In this document: positions 23,656 through 34,700 of the stretch, in pieces
How positions within the stretch are numbered: the first letter of the stretch is position 1
Layout: every line of letters begins with the position of its first letter
Assembly: GCA_000703065.1 (NCBI GenBank)
Contig: JNLK01000001.1
Coordinates: forward strand, 682,001-746,000
DNA from: Lachnospiraceae bacterium AC2029
Lineage (GTDB): Bacteria; Bacillota; Clostridia; Lachnospirales; Lachnospiraceae
Length of the DNA stretch: 64,000 nt
Direction of reading: 5' to 3'
Program-made: the position numbers and the translations under genes
Notes under the pieces: model-generated
What the model was told of the DNA's origin: nothing
What the model saw: the letters and a program-made list of their open reading frames with translations, nothing else
Database searches by the model: none

Positions 23656-24777
23656 TTACATTAATTTCAGAATAACAGACCTTAGTTCCTGCAGATCAGT
23701 TTTATTCTTTATTTCATCCAGCTGGATAATCTCCTTTACTTCATGCTTTTCATCATCATACATATATATTGCAATCTCATCGATAATCATCACTCTGTTT
23801 CCAACCACCTTATCCATCGGCGCAAGATGATTGGAATTTGAATTTAGAAACAGTTTGGAAAGACTGCAATAATTCCGGATCTGACCTATAATATCTTTTT
23901 CAATAGCTATATTTAGTTTCACTTCAACTGGCAGATACCGTCCGCCAATGATAATCACATTATCCACATACGCCGGATGAACTGATTCATTTTGAAGGCA
24001 GGGACACTCTCTATAGATTTCGCTCGTATCACATATGTCCTTTAACAGATAATCAACATAGAATGATCTAAACTGGCTTTCAAATCTGAATTTTCTCCCA
24101 TTCTCCATGCTGACCTTCAACCAATTAGTGGAATCAATCTCATACAATGGAAGCGCTACCGATTCAGAATCAGCATAGTATTCCGGTACATCGTTTACTT
24201 CCCATATAGCCTCTTTTAATCGCTCATATGCCTCGCCAAACAACGGCGTAATCGAAGCTTGCCTTACTATGGTGATATACTCACTCATTTCGTTGATATG
24301 TATTGGATCATCAAAAACCCAAACATCCTCGATTTGTGCCCACATGTTCATGTTGTAATGAACCACTCCGGGATTATCAAATTCAGAGGAACTAACGTAA
24401 TACGGATCTGTTGACAATCTTCCTACAGCAAGTATTCTTCCCCCAGTCTCCTTGAACAGCTGTTTAGCTTTTTCGATCCATACTGAGATTAGTTCTTTCT
24501 GATCATCACTATACTCTTCATCCTCTCTTAACTGTCTCCTGAGATTTGAAATTTTAACATTCCCTGTCTTCGCATGATAGAACAGAACAATATCACCCTT
24601 CCTTGCCCATTTAGGAACAGTCCACTCCAGATATTCATAATTCCCTGCATCCAATATTATTTCCACAGTAAATGAATCGTCGTTCTCAGCCAGATCAAGA
24701 ACTTCATCGATTGTTGTCGGGAAAGATACACAGCTTATGAAGGCCTGTACTTTTGCCAAATCCCTCTTTTCTTCCAT
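23656..24777 (-). CDS. Two-domain protein: EVE-like N-terminus, PD-(D/E)XK nuclease candidate C-terminus
   Basis: A 373-residue soluble protein. Residues 5-165 resemble an EVE/PUA-like fold (YLEWTVPKWARKGDIVLFY, the W...GD..fY pattern), a domain that reads modified bases in several phage-defence nucleases. Near residues 265-285, YVDNVIIIGGRYLPVEVKLN fits a PD-(D/E)XK core: Asp, then Glu-x-Lys on the next strand, followed by a helix with IGQIRNY (QxxxY type). Together these predict a modification-sensing endonuclease, but both assignments are by eye. The start at 24777 has GGAGG seven bases upstream. It lies between a large helicase and a NERD protein. Confidence 0.55.
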   Translation of the reverse strand: MEEKRDLAKVQAFISCVSFPTTIDEVLDLAENDDSFTVEIILDAGNYEYLEWTVPKWARKGDIVLFYHAKTGNVKISNLRRQLREDEEYSDDQKELISVWIEKAKQLFKETGGRILAVGRLSTDPYYVSSSEFDNPGVVHYNMNMWAQIEDVWVFDDPIHINEMSEYITIVRQASITPLFGEAYERLKEAIWEVNDVPEYYADSESVALPLYEIDSTNWLKVSMENGRKFRFESQFRSFYVDYLLKDICDTSEIYRECPCLQNESVHPAYVDNVIIIGGRYLPVEVKLNIAIEKDIIGQIRNYCSLSKLFLNSNSNHLAPMDKVVGNRVMIIDEIAIYMYDDEKHEVKEIIQLDEIKNKTDLQELRSVILKLM

Positions 24778-24828
24778 CAAATCACCTCCACCCCAGAATG
24801 TGCAAACACCTTTTCCCTTTCAGCAAGT

Positions 24829-27800
24829 TTACTGTGAAGTACTATATCTGTTCTCGTCCACCTCACTAACTATCACGGGTGTAAGCTGTGTTAACGCCCT
24901 CGTGAAAGCAATATACTTCTCATTATCAGTCATTTGGTTGGTTACCACATATGCCCTATCGAATTCGATGCCCTTTACTTCATCAACATACATAAGCGCA
25001 ATCTTTCCGTTCGTCATATCTTCACCAATCAATCTTACATTGGGCTTTTGCAACTTATCCTGGATCAGGAATTCTTTTTTATCATACTTTCTCGAAAGAA
25101 TAACTGCGATCCTTTCATCATTAATCTTCAGTTTTGATAACTTCTCTTCCAGATCAATCCTGGATATTTCTTTAACCTTCGGCCCATCCACGCCTGTCCT
25201 TCTAACATCCATTTGGAATGATCTGTTGCAGAAATCGGTAATCTGGTTTGTATTACGGTAATTCTCATTTAATACAAAAGTTTTTGCATGCAGGAATCCC
25301 TTCAATTCATCCCATGACTTCATTCCTCGCCCCGGCTTGAGTAACTGTCTTGTATCACCATATATATTCATTACCGGGTCATTATTAATTTCAGAAATTA
25401 GTCTATATTCGTTTAAGGTTATATCCTGTCCCTCATCTATACAGAAAAACTTTGATTCCCCTATATTCTTGCCATAGTATAATTGGCAGAATAACAATTT
25501 ACTGTATAACGTATACCGATATTCACCTCTGGGAACAGTTACCTTCTCTTCCCCATTAACTATCTCTTGAACAGCCGCTTTAAACACTCGCTGATATATT
25601 GCATTGACTTCATACGTTGCAAGTTCTTTTGTATATTGGTCGATCATCGAATTTTGTAAATCCGAGAACAAGTCCTGGATGTCTTCATCATGTTTTTCCT
25701 TTAACTGAATGATTTCTTGACTCACATCTTCCAGTTCTTTTCGGTCCTTATCAATTGATTCGGTCAATCTGTTCAAGAGATTAATCTCATTTTTGATCAA
25801 CGGACTATGATATTGAATCGTTGAATACCACTTAAGCACTTGGATTGTGTCATATCCGGAAACATCAAATCGATATATATCTTCATACTCTCGTAGTAGA
25901 CGCTCTTCCTGCTTGGATCGTTCCTCCAACTCAAACAGTTCCCGATCAAGCGTCTCCATACGTTTGTTTCTCTGCAACGCAATAAACTGTGAACGCAGTA
26001 TATCCTTCTTTTCGTTCACAACATTCATTTGACCTCGAATTATCTCTATGGATTGTCTCAGTCCATTAACCAGTTCATTGAACACTTGTCGCACACGTGC
26101 TACAGATTCTTCTTTCTCTTGATTCAATTTCTGTTCCGAGATCGGAATATGCTCAATCAGATATTCCCTTCTGGCTTCACGCCCCTTCAGGTTTTCATTT
26201 TCCTTTTCGAATTTATCCTGTCTTCTGTCTCGTTCCACTTCCAATTCATTAAGATAGTTCTTTACTAACTGAATAGAAATTGAATTTCTTGTTCTTGATG
26301 GCCTACGAGCAATCACACCAAGTTCCTTCGCCATATCAATCACTTTAGATTCCAGCGCCCTCTGCGTTTCCACCTCATGATCAAAGGCTTTTTTCAGATT
26401 TTCTTTAAACAGATCGGAATACACATAATCAACAAATCGCTGATCCACATATTCCTCAGGCTTAATTGTTTTATTCACACGTATACCCTTTGAATACTCA
26501 CTGATCAAACTCTTGTAATAATTCTCGATAGTAGACCTTCGAATGTAACCGATCTGAAGATCATCAGCTATATCCTTAATGTGCAAGTCAAACTTCTCAT
26601 TCGGAGTCAGAATCAACGTTGAGCTTTTATCAAAGCTTGTCGAATTATAAGAAAGCGAAGAAATTCGATGAAGAAGAACCATGGTCTTTCCCGAGCCGGC
26701 GCATCCTTGGACAATGATATTATTACCATACGGCTCATCAATAATAGCATTCTGGTTTTCCTGAATCGTTGCAATAATATCAATCAATCCGTGTTGTTTT
26801 TGGCGCAGTTTCAAAACCCGAACCAGAAACTGATCTGTGATTCCACGCTGGAATGACACATCTGCTGCGTTCAGTTGATCCAGGTAACCAAACAGATTCG
26901 CTTTTTCAATCTCATATCGTCGATTCAGTTTTATATTATATTTCTTTCTTCCAACCTTATAACTCAGAGTTCGTGTATTAACAACATCCCTCCAAAACGT
27001 ATTCTGATATGTTTCTACAACCTTTTCTCCCTCAATGACCACTTCCTGAGGACCTATGTAGTAAGTTACCTTTTCCTCTTTTCTCTCTGCATCCACACGA
27101 TAAACGTACGGACTATTCACATACGATTCAAGCTTCGATAATTCAGCAGCGTATTTATTAATACTTTGAGTTTTATCAAAATTGGCTTGTCCATCATCGT
27201 AACCCACTTCATTTGGCACATATATTCCTTTGTAATCTTTTGAAGAATATATTTCTTTTTTTCGATTCCGAATTCGGTCTTCCAATTTCTTTAGGTGATC
27301 AGTCTCCAGATCAAATATCTCACCCGAAGTAATCATGTATCCTTCATCGTCAATTGCATACCCCACCTGAACATCCGGGTGTCCTAATGCATAAATGCAC
27401 TTGTAATCAACAATGTCCACGTAATACTTCTGACAATCACTACAAAATCCGGCTTTCAAAACATACTTATCGCATTGACCATTCTTCTTGTCTACAATAT
27501 CTAATACTATCAGTTTTTCTTCTGTATCATGATCATCCACATCGCAGAATATGGAGTCTGAAATAACAATCGTGTCATCATGATCCAATTGAACTAAAAT
27601 CCCCGATTTCTGTAATTCCTTAAATCGGCCCTTTGTTTTATTTACTCTTTCAACTCTCCCGTCGTCAATAATGTGTTTGGGATTGATTTCTTTAATCTGA
27701 ACTATTTTTTTTACCGGAATTGGCTTAACCTGCTTTTCAAACCGAATCATCGGAATTCCTTTTCTTCCAAGTTCGTACTCCAGATCCGTCGAAAAGGAGT

Positions 27801-28524
27801 TACGGATAATCATGCGGTCACACTCAAAACAGTAATACACATCAAAGGAATGGATCCGGTCCTTATACTTCTTTTCTACGCATATTTTTTCAAGCTCCGC
27901 ATTGTGAATAACACACTTCTCTTTCCCTTCAATCCATTCGTCCTGAACGTACAGAACATCATTATCTGCAAGTTCCTTTGGTCTCATCACAGATTTCAAA
28001 TATGATTCTGATTCTTCCAAAGTATATATCGTACTATCAATACCCTTTTCTGCTAGTCTTTTTTCAATAATTGGTGCATTTTCAGATATAACAAATAACC
28101 TTTTACAGTCTTTACACAAAAACAAATCTACACCATATTTTGCCGACACAATGATTCCGTTGGGTTTATGCGAATCATATTTAAACTCATATCTCATCGG
28201 TGCCAGTTTTTTCATATGGGAAACACAAAACAACCGGTCTTTTCGTACAGATAATGCCTCCAATTTCCAAAGTCTGCCAGTTTTGATTAGTTCTTCAACA
28301 TTTCCGTCATAACCATCATTCTCTATACCACCTATTGAAGGACCATTCTCCTTTCTCCCCTCTTCTTCAGACATAATTAGAAACGAGAGATCCGGACGCG
28401 ATTCTAGGATAGCTTCCTTCCTCTCTGCTGAAGCATTTTGGAAGTATTGAACAAACTCCTCTGGGATGTTCTTAACATCAATTTTATCTATATAGGACTG
28501 ATTAAAGTTATTCTTAAGTGCCAT
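24829..28524 (-). CDS. UvrD/HelD-like superfamily 1 helicase with zinc modules
   Basis: A 1231-residue protein. The helicase motor is in the C-terminal half: Walker A GCAGSGKTMVLLHR, DEGQD-type Walker B CIDEGQDITLNEY, ENYRNTNQI (motif IV), VDEVKGIEFDRAYV (motif V) and YIAFTRALT (motif VI), the SF1A/UvrD order. A long charged coiled-coil insert (about residues 740-960) splits the motor as in HelD. The N-terminal 400 residues hold three repeats of a short module with a CxxC pair (FLCKDCKRLF, YYCFECDRMI, GFCSDCQKYY), possibly zinc sites. It probably translocates on DNA or clears polymerase. The start has AAGGAATC upstream, and the gene follows the GHKL gene by 20 bases. Confidence 0.75.
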   Translation of the reverse strand: MALKNNFNQSYIDKIDVKNIPEEFVQYFQNASAERKEAILESRPDLSFLIMSEEEGRKENGPSIGGIENDGYDGNVEELIKTGRLWKLEALSVRKDRLFCVSHMKKLAPMRYEFKYDSHKPNGIIVSAKYGVDLFLCKDCKRLFVISENAPIIEKRLAEKGIDSTIYTLEESESYLKSVMRPKELADNDVLYVQDEWIEGKEKCVIHNAELEKICVEKKYKDRIHSFDVYYCFECDRMIIRNSFSTDLEYELGRKGIPMIRFEKQVKPIPVKKIVQIKEINPKHIIDDGRVERVNKTKGRFKELQKSGILVQLDHDDTIVISDSIFCDVDDHDTEEKLIVLDIVDKKNGQCDKYVLKAGFCSDCQKYYVDIVDYKCIYALGHPDVQVGYAIDDEGYMITSGEIFDLETDHLKKLEDRIRNRKKEIYSSKDYKGIYVPNEVGYDDGQANFDKTQSINKYAAELSKLESYVNSPYVYRVDAERKEEKVTYYIGPQEVVIEGEKVVETYQNTFWRDVVNTRTLSYKVGRKKYNIKLNRRYEIEKANLFGYLDQLNAADVSFQRGITDQFLVRVLKLRQKQHGLIDIIATIQENQNAIIDEPYGNNIIVQGCAGSGKTMVLLHRISSLSYNSTSFDKSSTLILTPNEKFDLHIKDIADDLQIGYIRRSTIENYYKSLISEYSKGIRVNKTIKPEEYVDQRFVDYVYSDLFKENLKKAFDHEVETQRALESKVIDMAKELGVIARRPSRTRNSISIQLVKNYLNELEVERDRRQDKFEKENENLKGREARREYLIEHIPISEQKLNQEKEESVARVRQVFNELVNGLRQSIEIIRGQMNVVNEKKDILRSQFIALQRNKRMETLDRELFELEERSKQEERLLREYEDIYRFDVSGYDTIQVLKWYSTIQYHSPLIKNEINLLNRLTESIDKDRKELEDVSQEIIQLKEKHDEDIQDLFSDLQNSMIDQYTKELATYEVNAIYQRVFKAAVQEIVNGEEKVTVPRGEYRYTLYSKLLFCQLYYGKNIGESKFFCIDEGQDITLNEYRLISEINNDPVMNIYGDTRQLLKPGRGMKSWDELKGFLHAKTFVLNENYRNTNQITDFCNRSFQMDVRRTGVDGPKVKEISRIDLEEKLSKLKINDERIAVILSRKYDKKEFLIQDKLQKPNVRLIGEDMTNGKIALMYVDEVKGIEFDRAYVVTNQMTDNEKYIAFTRALTQLTPVIVSEVDENRYSTSQ

Positions 28525-28544
28525 ATGATTCCTTCCTTCTGAGA

Positions 28545-31500
28545 TTATTCATCGTTTGTCATTCGGAATACCGTTTGCATGGAAAGCAAATGCCTTGGTG
28601 AAAACTTTATATTAACATCCTCTCCCATTAACATAATACCTATGTATATAGGTTCCCTTGAGCCTGGTTCTATTACGTGATTTAACACTTGATCATACAT
28701 ACCTGAAATAAGCTTTGAAGAATAATTGTACTTTGCAGCACAATTCGGACAGAGGCAAAGAGAATTCCACGCAAGCCCGGCTGTTTCTTCCAGTTTTTCA
28801 TTGAGTCCGCCAAATTTAATTATGTTTATTGCTTCAAAATACGGACTCCCATCGTATTTTATTATATCACCGTCACAAATTTGACACCGTCCATGGTATT
28901 CCTTTTCCAAAAAATCACGCTCCTTAGGATTACTATGTTTGGTTGTAAAAGACAGTCTCCGATTTACAGTCATCATGTGATCCAATGACTCTCGAAACTC
29001 CTTCTGTATCTTCTCTTCTCTCCTGCTTAGGGCTTTTTCACTGATGGGATATACCTCATCACTATCTAAAGCGGCATCAGCTTCTCCGGTTTGTGTAGTG
29101 TCAGCCCCCTCCATCATTTCCTTTACGGACTTTTTCCTTTTTTCCTTTGCCGCAGCTTTGGCATCGGCCTTTGCCTTTGCTTCCGCTATCTGTACTAGCT
29201 CATTCGGATTATTCAACAATTTTTTCACTATGTTTTGATGATTAATATCGACTATCGTTGTCTCAACCCACTCAGTCATGGCATTTTTTACTTCTCTAAA
29301 CGGAAGCATATCAAACAGTCTTTTTGACGCATCATATTCGGGTCTTAAATCATCCCGATCTACCTCTAATACGGAGTGCGGTTTATCATCGGATTTGATA
29401 TAAATCCACTTTTCATAGCACAACTGTACACCCAACATTGTATAACCAAACACAGTCCCTACATGCTTCCCGTCAAAATGCTTGTCATCTGCACCAACTA
29501 TATCTCCGGAAATATCGATTTCTGAAATGTGTCCATTTAAAAACCTGGCAATGTTTTGGGATCGTTTAAAATCCATTTTTTTAAAAACACCAGGAAAGCC
29601 TTCATAGTTACTGCTCCAATCCGGTTTATCTAAAATATAGTTTTTAGAGAACACAATATTCTTTAGTGCAGTATATGCCTCAGCACCGCAATACTTATTT
29701 ACACTCGAAAGGTACTTATCTTTTGTCACCCGAACACGTCTAAGCCCATATGCGCATCCGATCGCCCGAAATACTTTTCGATCAAGTATCACACTCAAAT
29801 TAGTATCATCAAAATAAAAGCTGGCCAAAAAACGTATGTTCAGGATTCCTTCGACAAGTCCGTATCCCAATCTCTTGTCACCAATTCCTTCCGGAGGAAT
29901 ATATAGTTCTTCAGGCTGATACCATCCTTCTCCATCGGTTACTATATGGTACTCTTTCAACAATTCAACGAGACTGTGATTCCTTTGAGTGGCTTCATAA
30001 ATCACTTTAAGATCAGCCATATTTTCCTTAACCGGATTATCTGATTCAAAAGCAACCTTTGATGTTTTATATTTGGGGAGAATAAAATCTGTAACCTGAG
30101 TTTGTACATCATACAAGCTGATTCCAAGGACACTCGATAAGAACCCTTTTATTACTCCGTTCTGGATAAAGTCGCTATGTATCTTTAACTGACAGAAATC
30201 AGGATTATTAATATACACCTGATACTTCCCATCAGAATCCTTAGCCATCACATGCTTACCATTCTGAAGACGAACAAAAGGGATTCTCTCCGCATTAATA
30301 TAATGACTATCCTTTGGTCCCCTTTTGGTACATGCAGAATGTATATTTCTCATCAGTTCCTCGAACCACTGAACCTTCTTCTTTTCAAGAAAAGACGCAT
30401 CCAGTTTTGAAACCAAGTCCCTCCACTCATAGGTCTTGATAGAAAAGTTACGCATAAAGTAGTTCTTCAATTCAGCATATGCATTACTTTGAATCAGCTT
30501 ATTCATCCAGAATAATCTCTTATTCCCAGATAGTGTCTGTAAATCGTCGTCATTAAAAACCGACACCATCTCCATGTTTGATGGGATGCAGATATCTGAT
30601 ATCTTTTTGAACTTATCAGGAATATTAGTCGGAATAATGGGTTCTCCACTACTTAGATATCGATGTGTGTTCACATAGATAGGATATAACACATCATCTT
30701 TTTCATACTCATAGATTGGCAACACTTTAGAAAACCCATCGAAGGTAAGGAAGCCATTGTCTCTTAACCACCCCAAGCTAAACTGAATCAGTTCACACAG
30801 ATTGCTGATTAGTTGGATGTTATGCTTTCCATACTCCTCACCCTCTTTGAAGTTGTCTCTTGCGGGAGTCGTATCAAACGGAGCATGAATCAAAAAGCTT
30901 TGGTGAGCTTCCTTTGCAGTTGGAAAGAATGCATATATCTTACTGTTCCGAATTTCATCGAGTCGGTTATCATTATCCAACCTGAATACAATAGAGCATG
31001 CCTCTTCCTCCGCATCCGTAAAAAACAGATAATTACTATCTGTTTCCTGTTTTTTATGCGAACGGGAATCTATACGCGTTGTGTATAAACCGACAGAGAA
31101 AACATTTCCATCGCCCTTATCAAGGGAATTTCTAATCATTTCAATCTTCGTAATTATCGGATCACCATCAATCTCAAACTGATAATCTTGGAGATTGTTC
31201 AGCATAATAATGCTTTCCGCATTCATTTTCTTACGAAGAGCTTCTCCTATTTCCTTAAAGGCGACCTCTCGTTTTACATCTTCTTTATTAAACGGCAGAA
31301 CGAAACATGTTGTTCCATCATCCACATCTTTTCTTTTCGCAATTTCCTCCGGATAAATGTAATCAACGATTCGAAAATGGTATTCATTTGAATAAATCTC
31401 AGGAGTATCCGTATAGCTATAAACTGATTTAAATCCTATGCCAAAATGTCCTATCCTTGTTCCATCTTTTTTTGTGCCGGCCGCTATTCCACATACACCA

Positions 31501-31727
31501 ACAATATCTTTCTGATTAAATGGCCTCCCATTATGAAAGATTTCCAATCGATCCGGATATAAAACAAAACGTATTTTCGTTGCATCTGCATCTTCGGCGT
31601 TCTGTAGAATTTCATAGATAAAATGGGTTCGATCACTATATTGATCAATAATTATGCGCATATAATCTGCATTTTTTGTCCCATAGTAACCAACGTTATC
31701 ATCCCTTATTTTTTGATATACACTCAT
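28545..31727 (-). CDS. Sacsin/Hsp90-like GHKL ATPase with HNH-like C-terminus
   Basis: A 1060-residue protein. The N-terminal GHKL ATPase shows the N box FIYEILQNAEDADAT, LEIFHNGRPF (G1 region) and GHFGIGFKSVYSYT (G2), the sacsin/DUF3883 form of the Hsp90 ATP site. A long middle region has no recognised motif. Near residue 870 there is a basic Ala/Lys-rich coiled coil. The C-terminal 130 residues carry CQICDGD and, about 45 residues on, CLCPNCAAKY, a zinc-binding pair laid out like HNH nucleases but without an obvious catalytic His. Such proteins recur in prokaryotic defence loci. The start has GAGGAGG seven bases upstream. It is the second gene of the five-gene run. Confidence 0.75.
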   Translation of the reverse strand: MSVYQKIRDDNVGYYGTKNADYMRIIIDQYSDRTHFIYEILQNAEDADATKIRFVLYPDRLEIFHNGRPFNQKDIVGVCGIAAGTKKDGTRIGHFGIGFKSVYSYTDTPEIYSNEYHFRIVDYIYPEEIAKRKDVDDGTTCFVLPFNKEDVKREVAFKEIGEALRKKMNAESIIMLNNLQDYQFEIDGDPIITKIEMIRNSLDKGDGNVFSVGLYTTRIDSRSHKKQETDSNYLFFTDAEEEACSIVFRLDNDNRLDEIRNSKIYAFFPTAKEAHQSFLIHAPFDTTPARDNFKEGEEYGKHNIQLISNLCELIQFSLGWLRDNGFLTFDGFSKVLPIYEYEKDDVLYPIYVNTHRYLSSGEPIIPTNIPDKFKKISDICIPSNMEMVSVFNDDDLQTLSGNKRLFWMNKLIQSNAYAELKNYFMRNFSIKTYEWRDLVSKLDASFLEKKKVQWFEELMRNIHSACTKRGPKDSHYINAERIPFVRLQNGKHVMAKDSDGKYQVYINNPDFCQLKIHSDFIQNGVIKGFLSSVLGISLYDVQTQVTDFILPKYKTSKVAFESDNPVKENMADLKVIYEATQRNHSLVELLKEYHIVTDGEGWYQPEELYIPPEGIGDKRLGYGLVEGILNIRFLASFYFDDTNLSVILDRKVFRAIGCAYGLRRVRVTKDKYLSSVNKYCGAEAYTALKNIVFSKNYILDKPDWSSNYEGFPGVFKKMDFKRSQNIARFLNGHISEIDISGDIVGADDKHFDGKHVGTVFGYTMLGVQLCYEKWIYIKSDDKPHSVLEVDRDDLRPEYDASKRLFDMLPFREVKNAMTEWVETTIVDINHQNIVKKLLNNPNELVQIAEAKAKADAKAAAKEKRKKSVKEMMEGADTTQTGEADAALDSDEVYPISEKALSRREEKIQKEFRESLDHMMTVNRRLSFTTKHSNPKERDFLEKEYHGRCQICDGDIIKYDGSPYFEAINIIKFGGLNEKLEETAGLAWNSLCLCPNCAAKYNYSSKLISGMYDQVLNHVIEPGSREPIYIGIMLMGEDVNIKFSPRHLLSMQTVFRMTNDE

Positions 31728-31783
31728 ACAGCAACCTCCTCGGGACTAATTATCACATCGGCATAACCACATCACCTACTATC

Positions 31784-34700
31784 TCACCCCACACAAATAA
31801 CACCTTTTACTAAAAGCGTTGCCTGAATATCAGCCTTCCCAACCGCATCATAGATTTCTTTCTTCTGATCTTCTGCTTTTCGAAGAATATTGTCCAACTG
31901 CGACTTTCTCATTCGGATAATTTTCTCATCCGACGCAGACGCAATCTGCTTTCGGACAAAGGACTCATTCTGATTCACTCTATGCGTTAATTGGTCTAAC
32001 CGGAAATCACACTCTGCCTTTACTTCTGCCGTGTATTCCTCTCTCGCCTTTGACCAACGCTCATAGTGTATGGAGTCCATATTCTCCCATGCGGTATTAT
32101 GATTGATTTGATCCCCCTCATAATCGGAAGCATATTGAAGTACCGAGAGAATATTAGCCTCAACCATTTCATTTTCCGCTATGGCGACAAGCTTTACATC
32201 CGGCTTAAGGCCATAGTACTTCCAAACATATACTGAGAATTCATACCTTCCGGAGGGAAGCATGCTATCGGATACACGCACCGCAACCTCATACGGATAG
32301 TCCTGCCCCTCATACCTTGCAGCCTGAAGCACCAGGGGATGCATCTGCGTCAGGAACTGAGTCTTTCGATTATCCCTTGCGCATTCACCATCAAATGTCA
32401 CTTTCAAAATCGGTGTACTGGATTTCAAATAACTCCTCCAAAGACGATTCGCCTCATTGCTTACCATCGGAAGATTTAAGGTTTTGAACTCATCCAAAAG
32501 AAGTCTTCGTTTGTCTTCCGAAATACGAAGGCTCTTTTCGCCTGACTTTCCAAGGAAATACTCGCCTTCCCCCAGATAATCATTCAGATATAAATCAACC
32601 AATGACTGTAAGCTATTGGGGGATATCCATTCATTCTCAGCCTTCTGTACATCCTTATTTTGAATATAATTAGACAGATCGAATCCATACAACGATTTTT
32701 CCTGCTGTTCCAATCGTTGAAGCTCTTGGACCTTCATAACCTCATTATCTGCCAATTTTTCAATTTTCATTTTCCGTTCTGCTTCATTTAGTTCAGGATC
32801 GAACATTATCTTCAGTATCTGTTCACTGATATCTCCCAAAATCTCAGAACAATCACCGATACTCTGTTCAAACACACCAATCTTCATAAGACAACGATCA
32901 TAGATTGTTGCATCGATCGTGTCGTTGGTGATCATATTGTAAATCTTTACGATTTCACTTCTCTGTCCACGGCGATCAATACGTCCTATTCTCTGCTCAA
33001 TCCTCATTGGATTCCACGGAAGATCATAATTGACCATGGTATCACAGAACTGATAATCCAATCCTTCACAACCAACCTCACTGAATAAAATCACATCAAG
33101 CGCAGCCTCTTCTTCGCGAGGAAGAAGAAACCTCTCTCTGAGTCTATACCGTTCTTCATCCGGAACAGAACCATCAACACGTCCCACTCGAAGGCCGGCT
33201 TTTGTAAGCTTCTCCTCCAGGTAATATAGTGTATGTCTAAATGAACTGAAAAGAATTACTCTATTATTTTCTTCTGTCTGTTTTTGATTAAGCACTTCCA
33301 TCAGTTTTTCAAACTTCGGATCCTCAACCGGCAATCGCTCAGCCATCTTGGTAATGGAATCCGCAAGTTCAAGTATGCTATTCTGATCCTCAGTGTTTAA
33401 TGTGAAATCAAGGTCATAAAATTCCTCTTCCTCATTGAGTCTTGTAAGATTTCTTGTAACAATTCCATTCATAAAAGGCGCCAGTCCATATATGCAACTT
33501 GCTGCCTGTCGCATGATTGTACACATCATAAATCGAACGCTCTGCGAACCATGTAACATAGTCAGAACTTGTCGCTGGAAATCCATCAAGGAATCATAAA
33601 GCTCTTTCTGTGCCTCCGTAAAGTGAACCTCAACGGTCAGATTTCTCCTAATGCAGAATTTCTCAATATCCTTACGTCTCGTGCGATTTATTATTGTGTT
33701 AAAAGAATGAAGTTTTTCAACTCTTGAGACCATTTCCATTCTTTGTTCTCTGCTAAGCTCGGCAAGGTCAAGAAATTCAAATATCTTCTCAAAATCCGGA
33801 CTATGTTGAATTACATTTCTCCCCCAACTAGTGCTAAGAATCCCCGAGATATCCGTTCGGCATCTTTCCTTCCAATCATCGCCATATACTCTTACTGCCC
33901 TTAGCATGTCATTTATATACTTGTTGGGTTCTGCCATTGTAAAGAATGTATCTTTATCAAATATCAAATCCGGTCGAAGCACATGAAGTAATGAATACAG
34001 ATCATCATTACTATTCTGAAGAGGGGTTGCAGTAAGGAATACAACTGCATCAGCATTTTCACAGAACAATTCCACAGCTTTATGCGCCCATGTCCCTTCA
34101 TTTCTGATATTATGTGCCTCGTCCACAATCACCAGGTCAAAATGAGGTGCCGGATCCAGTTCCCGCAAGCCCACTGTCTTCTTCTTTTTCTCAGATGTTG
34201 AATTAAGCCCCTCGACACTATCCTCATTGAACAGCGAGTATGGAATTATAGTTTTACTGTGCCTCTCCGGCCACTCTCCATCACGGTCCGTTTCGATGAT
34301 ACACTCAGCAAATGCTTTCCCGTCCAACTGCGTAAAATTCTCATCGAAACGCTTCATTTCCCAAAACCATTTTTTCTCGGCTACCAACGGGCGAGGACAT
34401 ATTACAAGAACCGAATACAGTTCCTTACGAGCCTCCATCTCCTTCAGGATAAGGCCAGCCTCAATAGTTTTACCAACACCGACATCATCCGCAACCAAAA
34501 TCCGGGGAACATCCGATTGAATCATCTTAAGAGCCGGACGGAACTGATACGGCACAAAGTCGATTCTTGCAGAATTAAGTGAATACAGATTACTTGTGCC
34601 TGGGTTATTGATCTGAAAAGCAGTCAATGCAGATCTAACTCGATTTACCGGAAGGAATTTACTCTTCACAGTGCTTTGTTTCAACTCAATCTGCTCGGCG

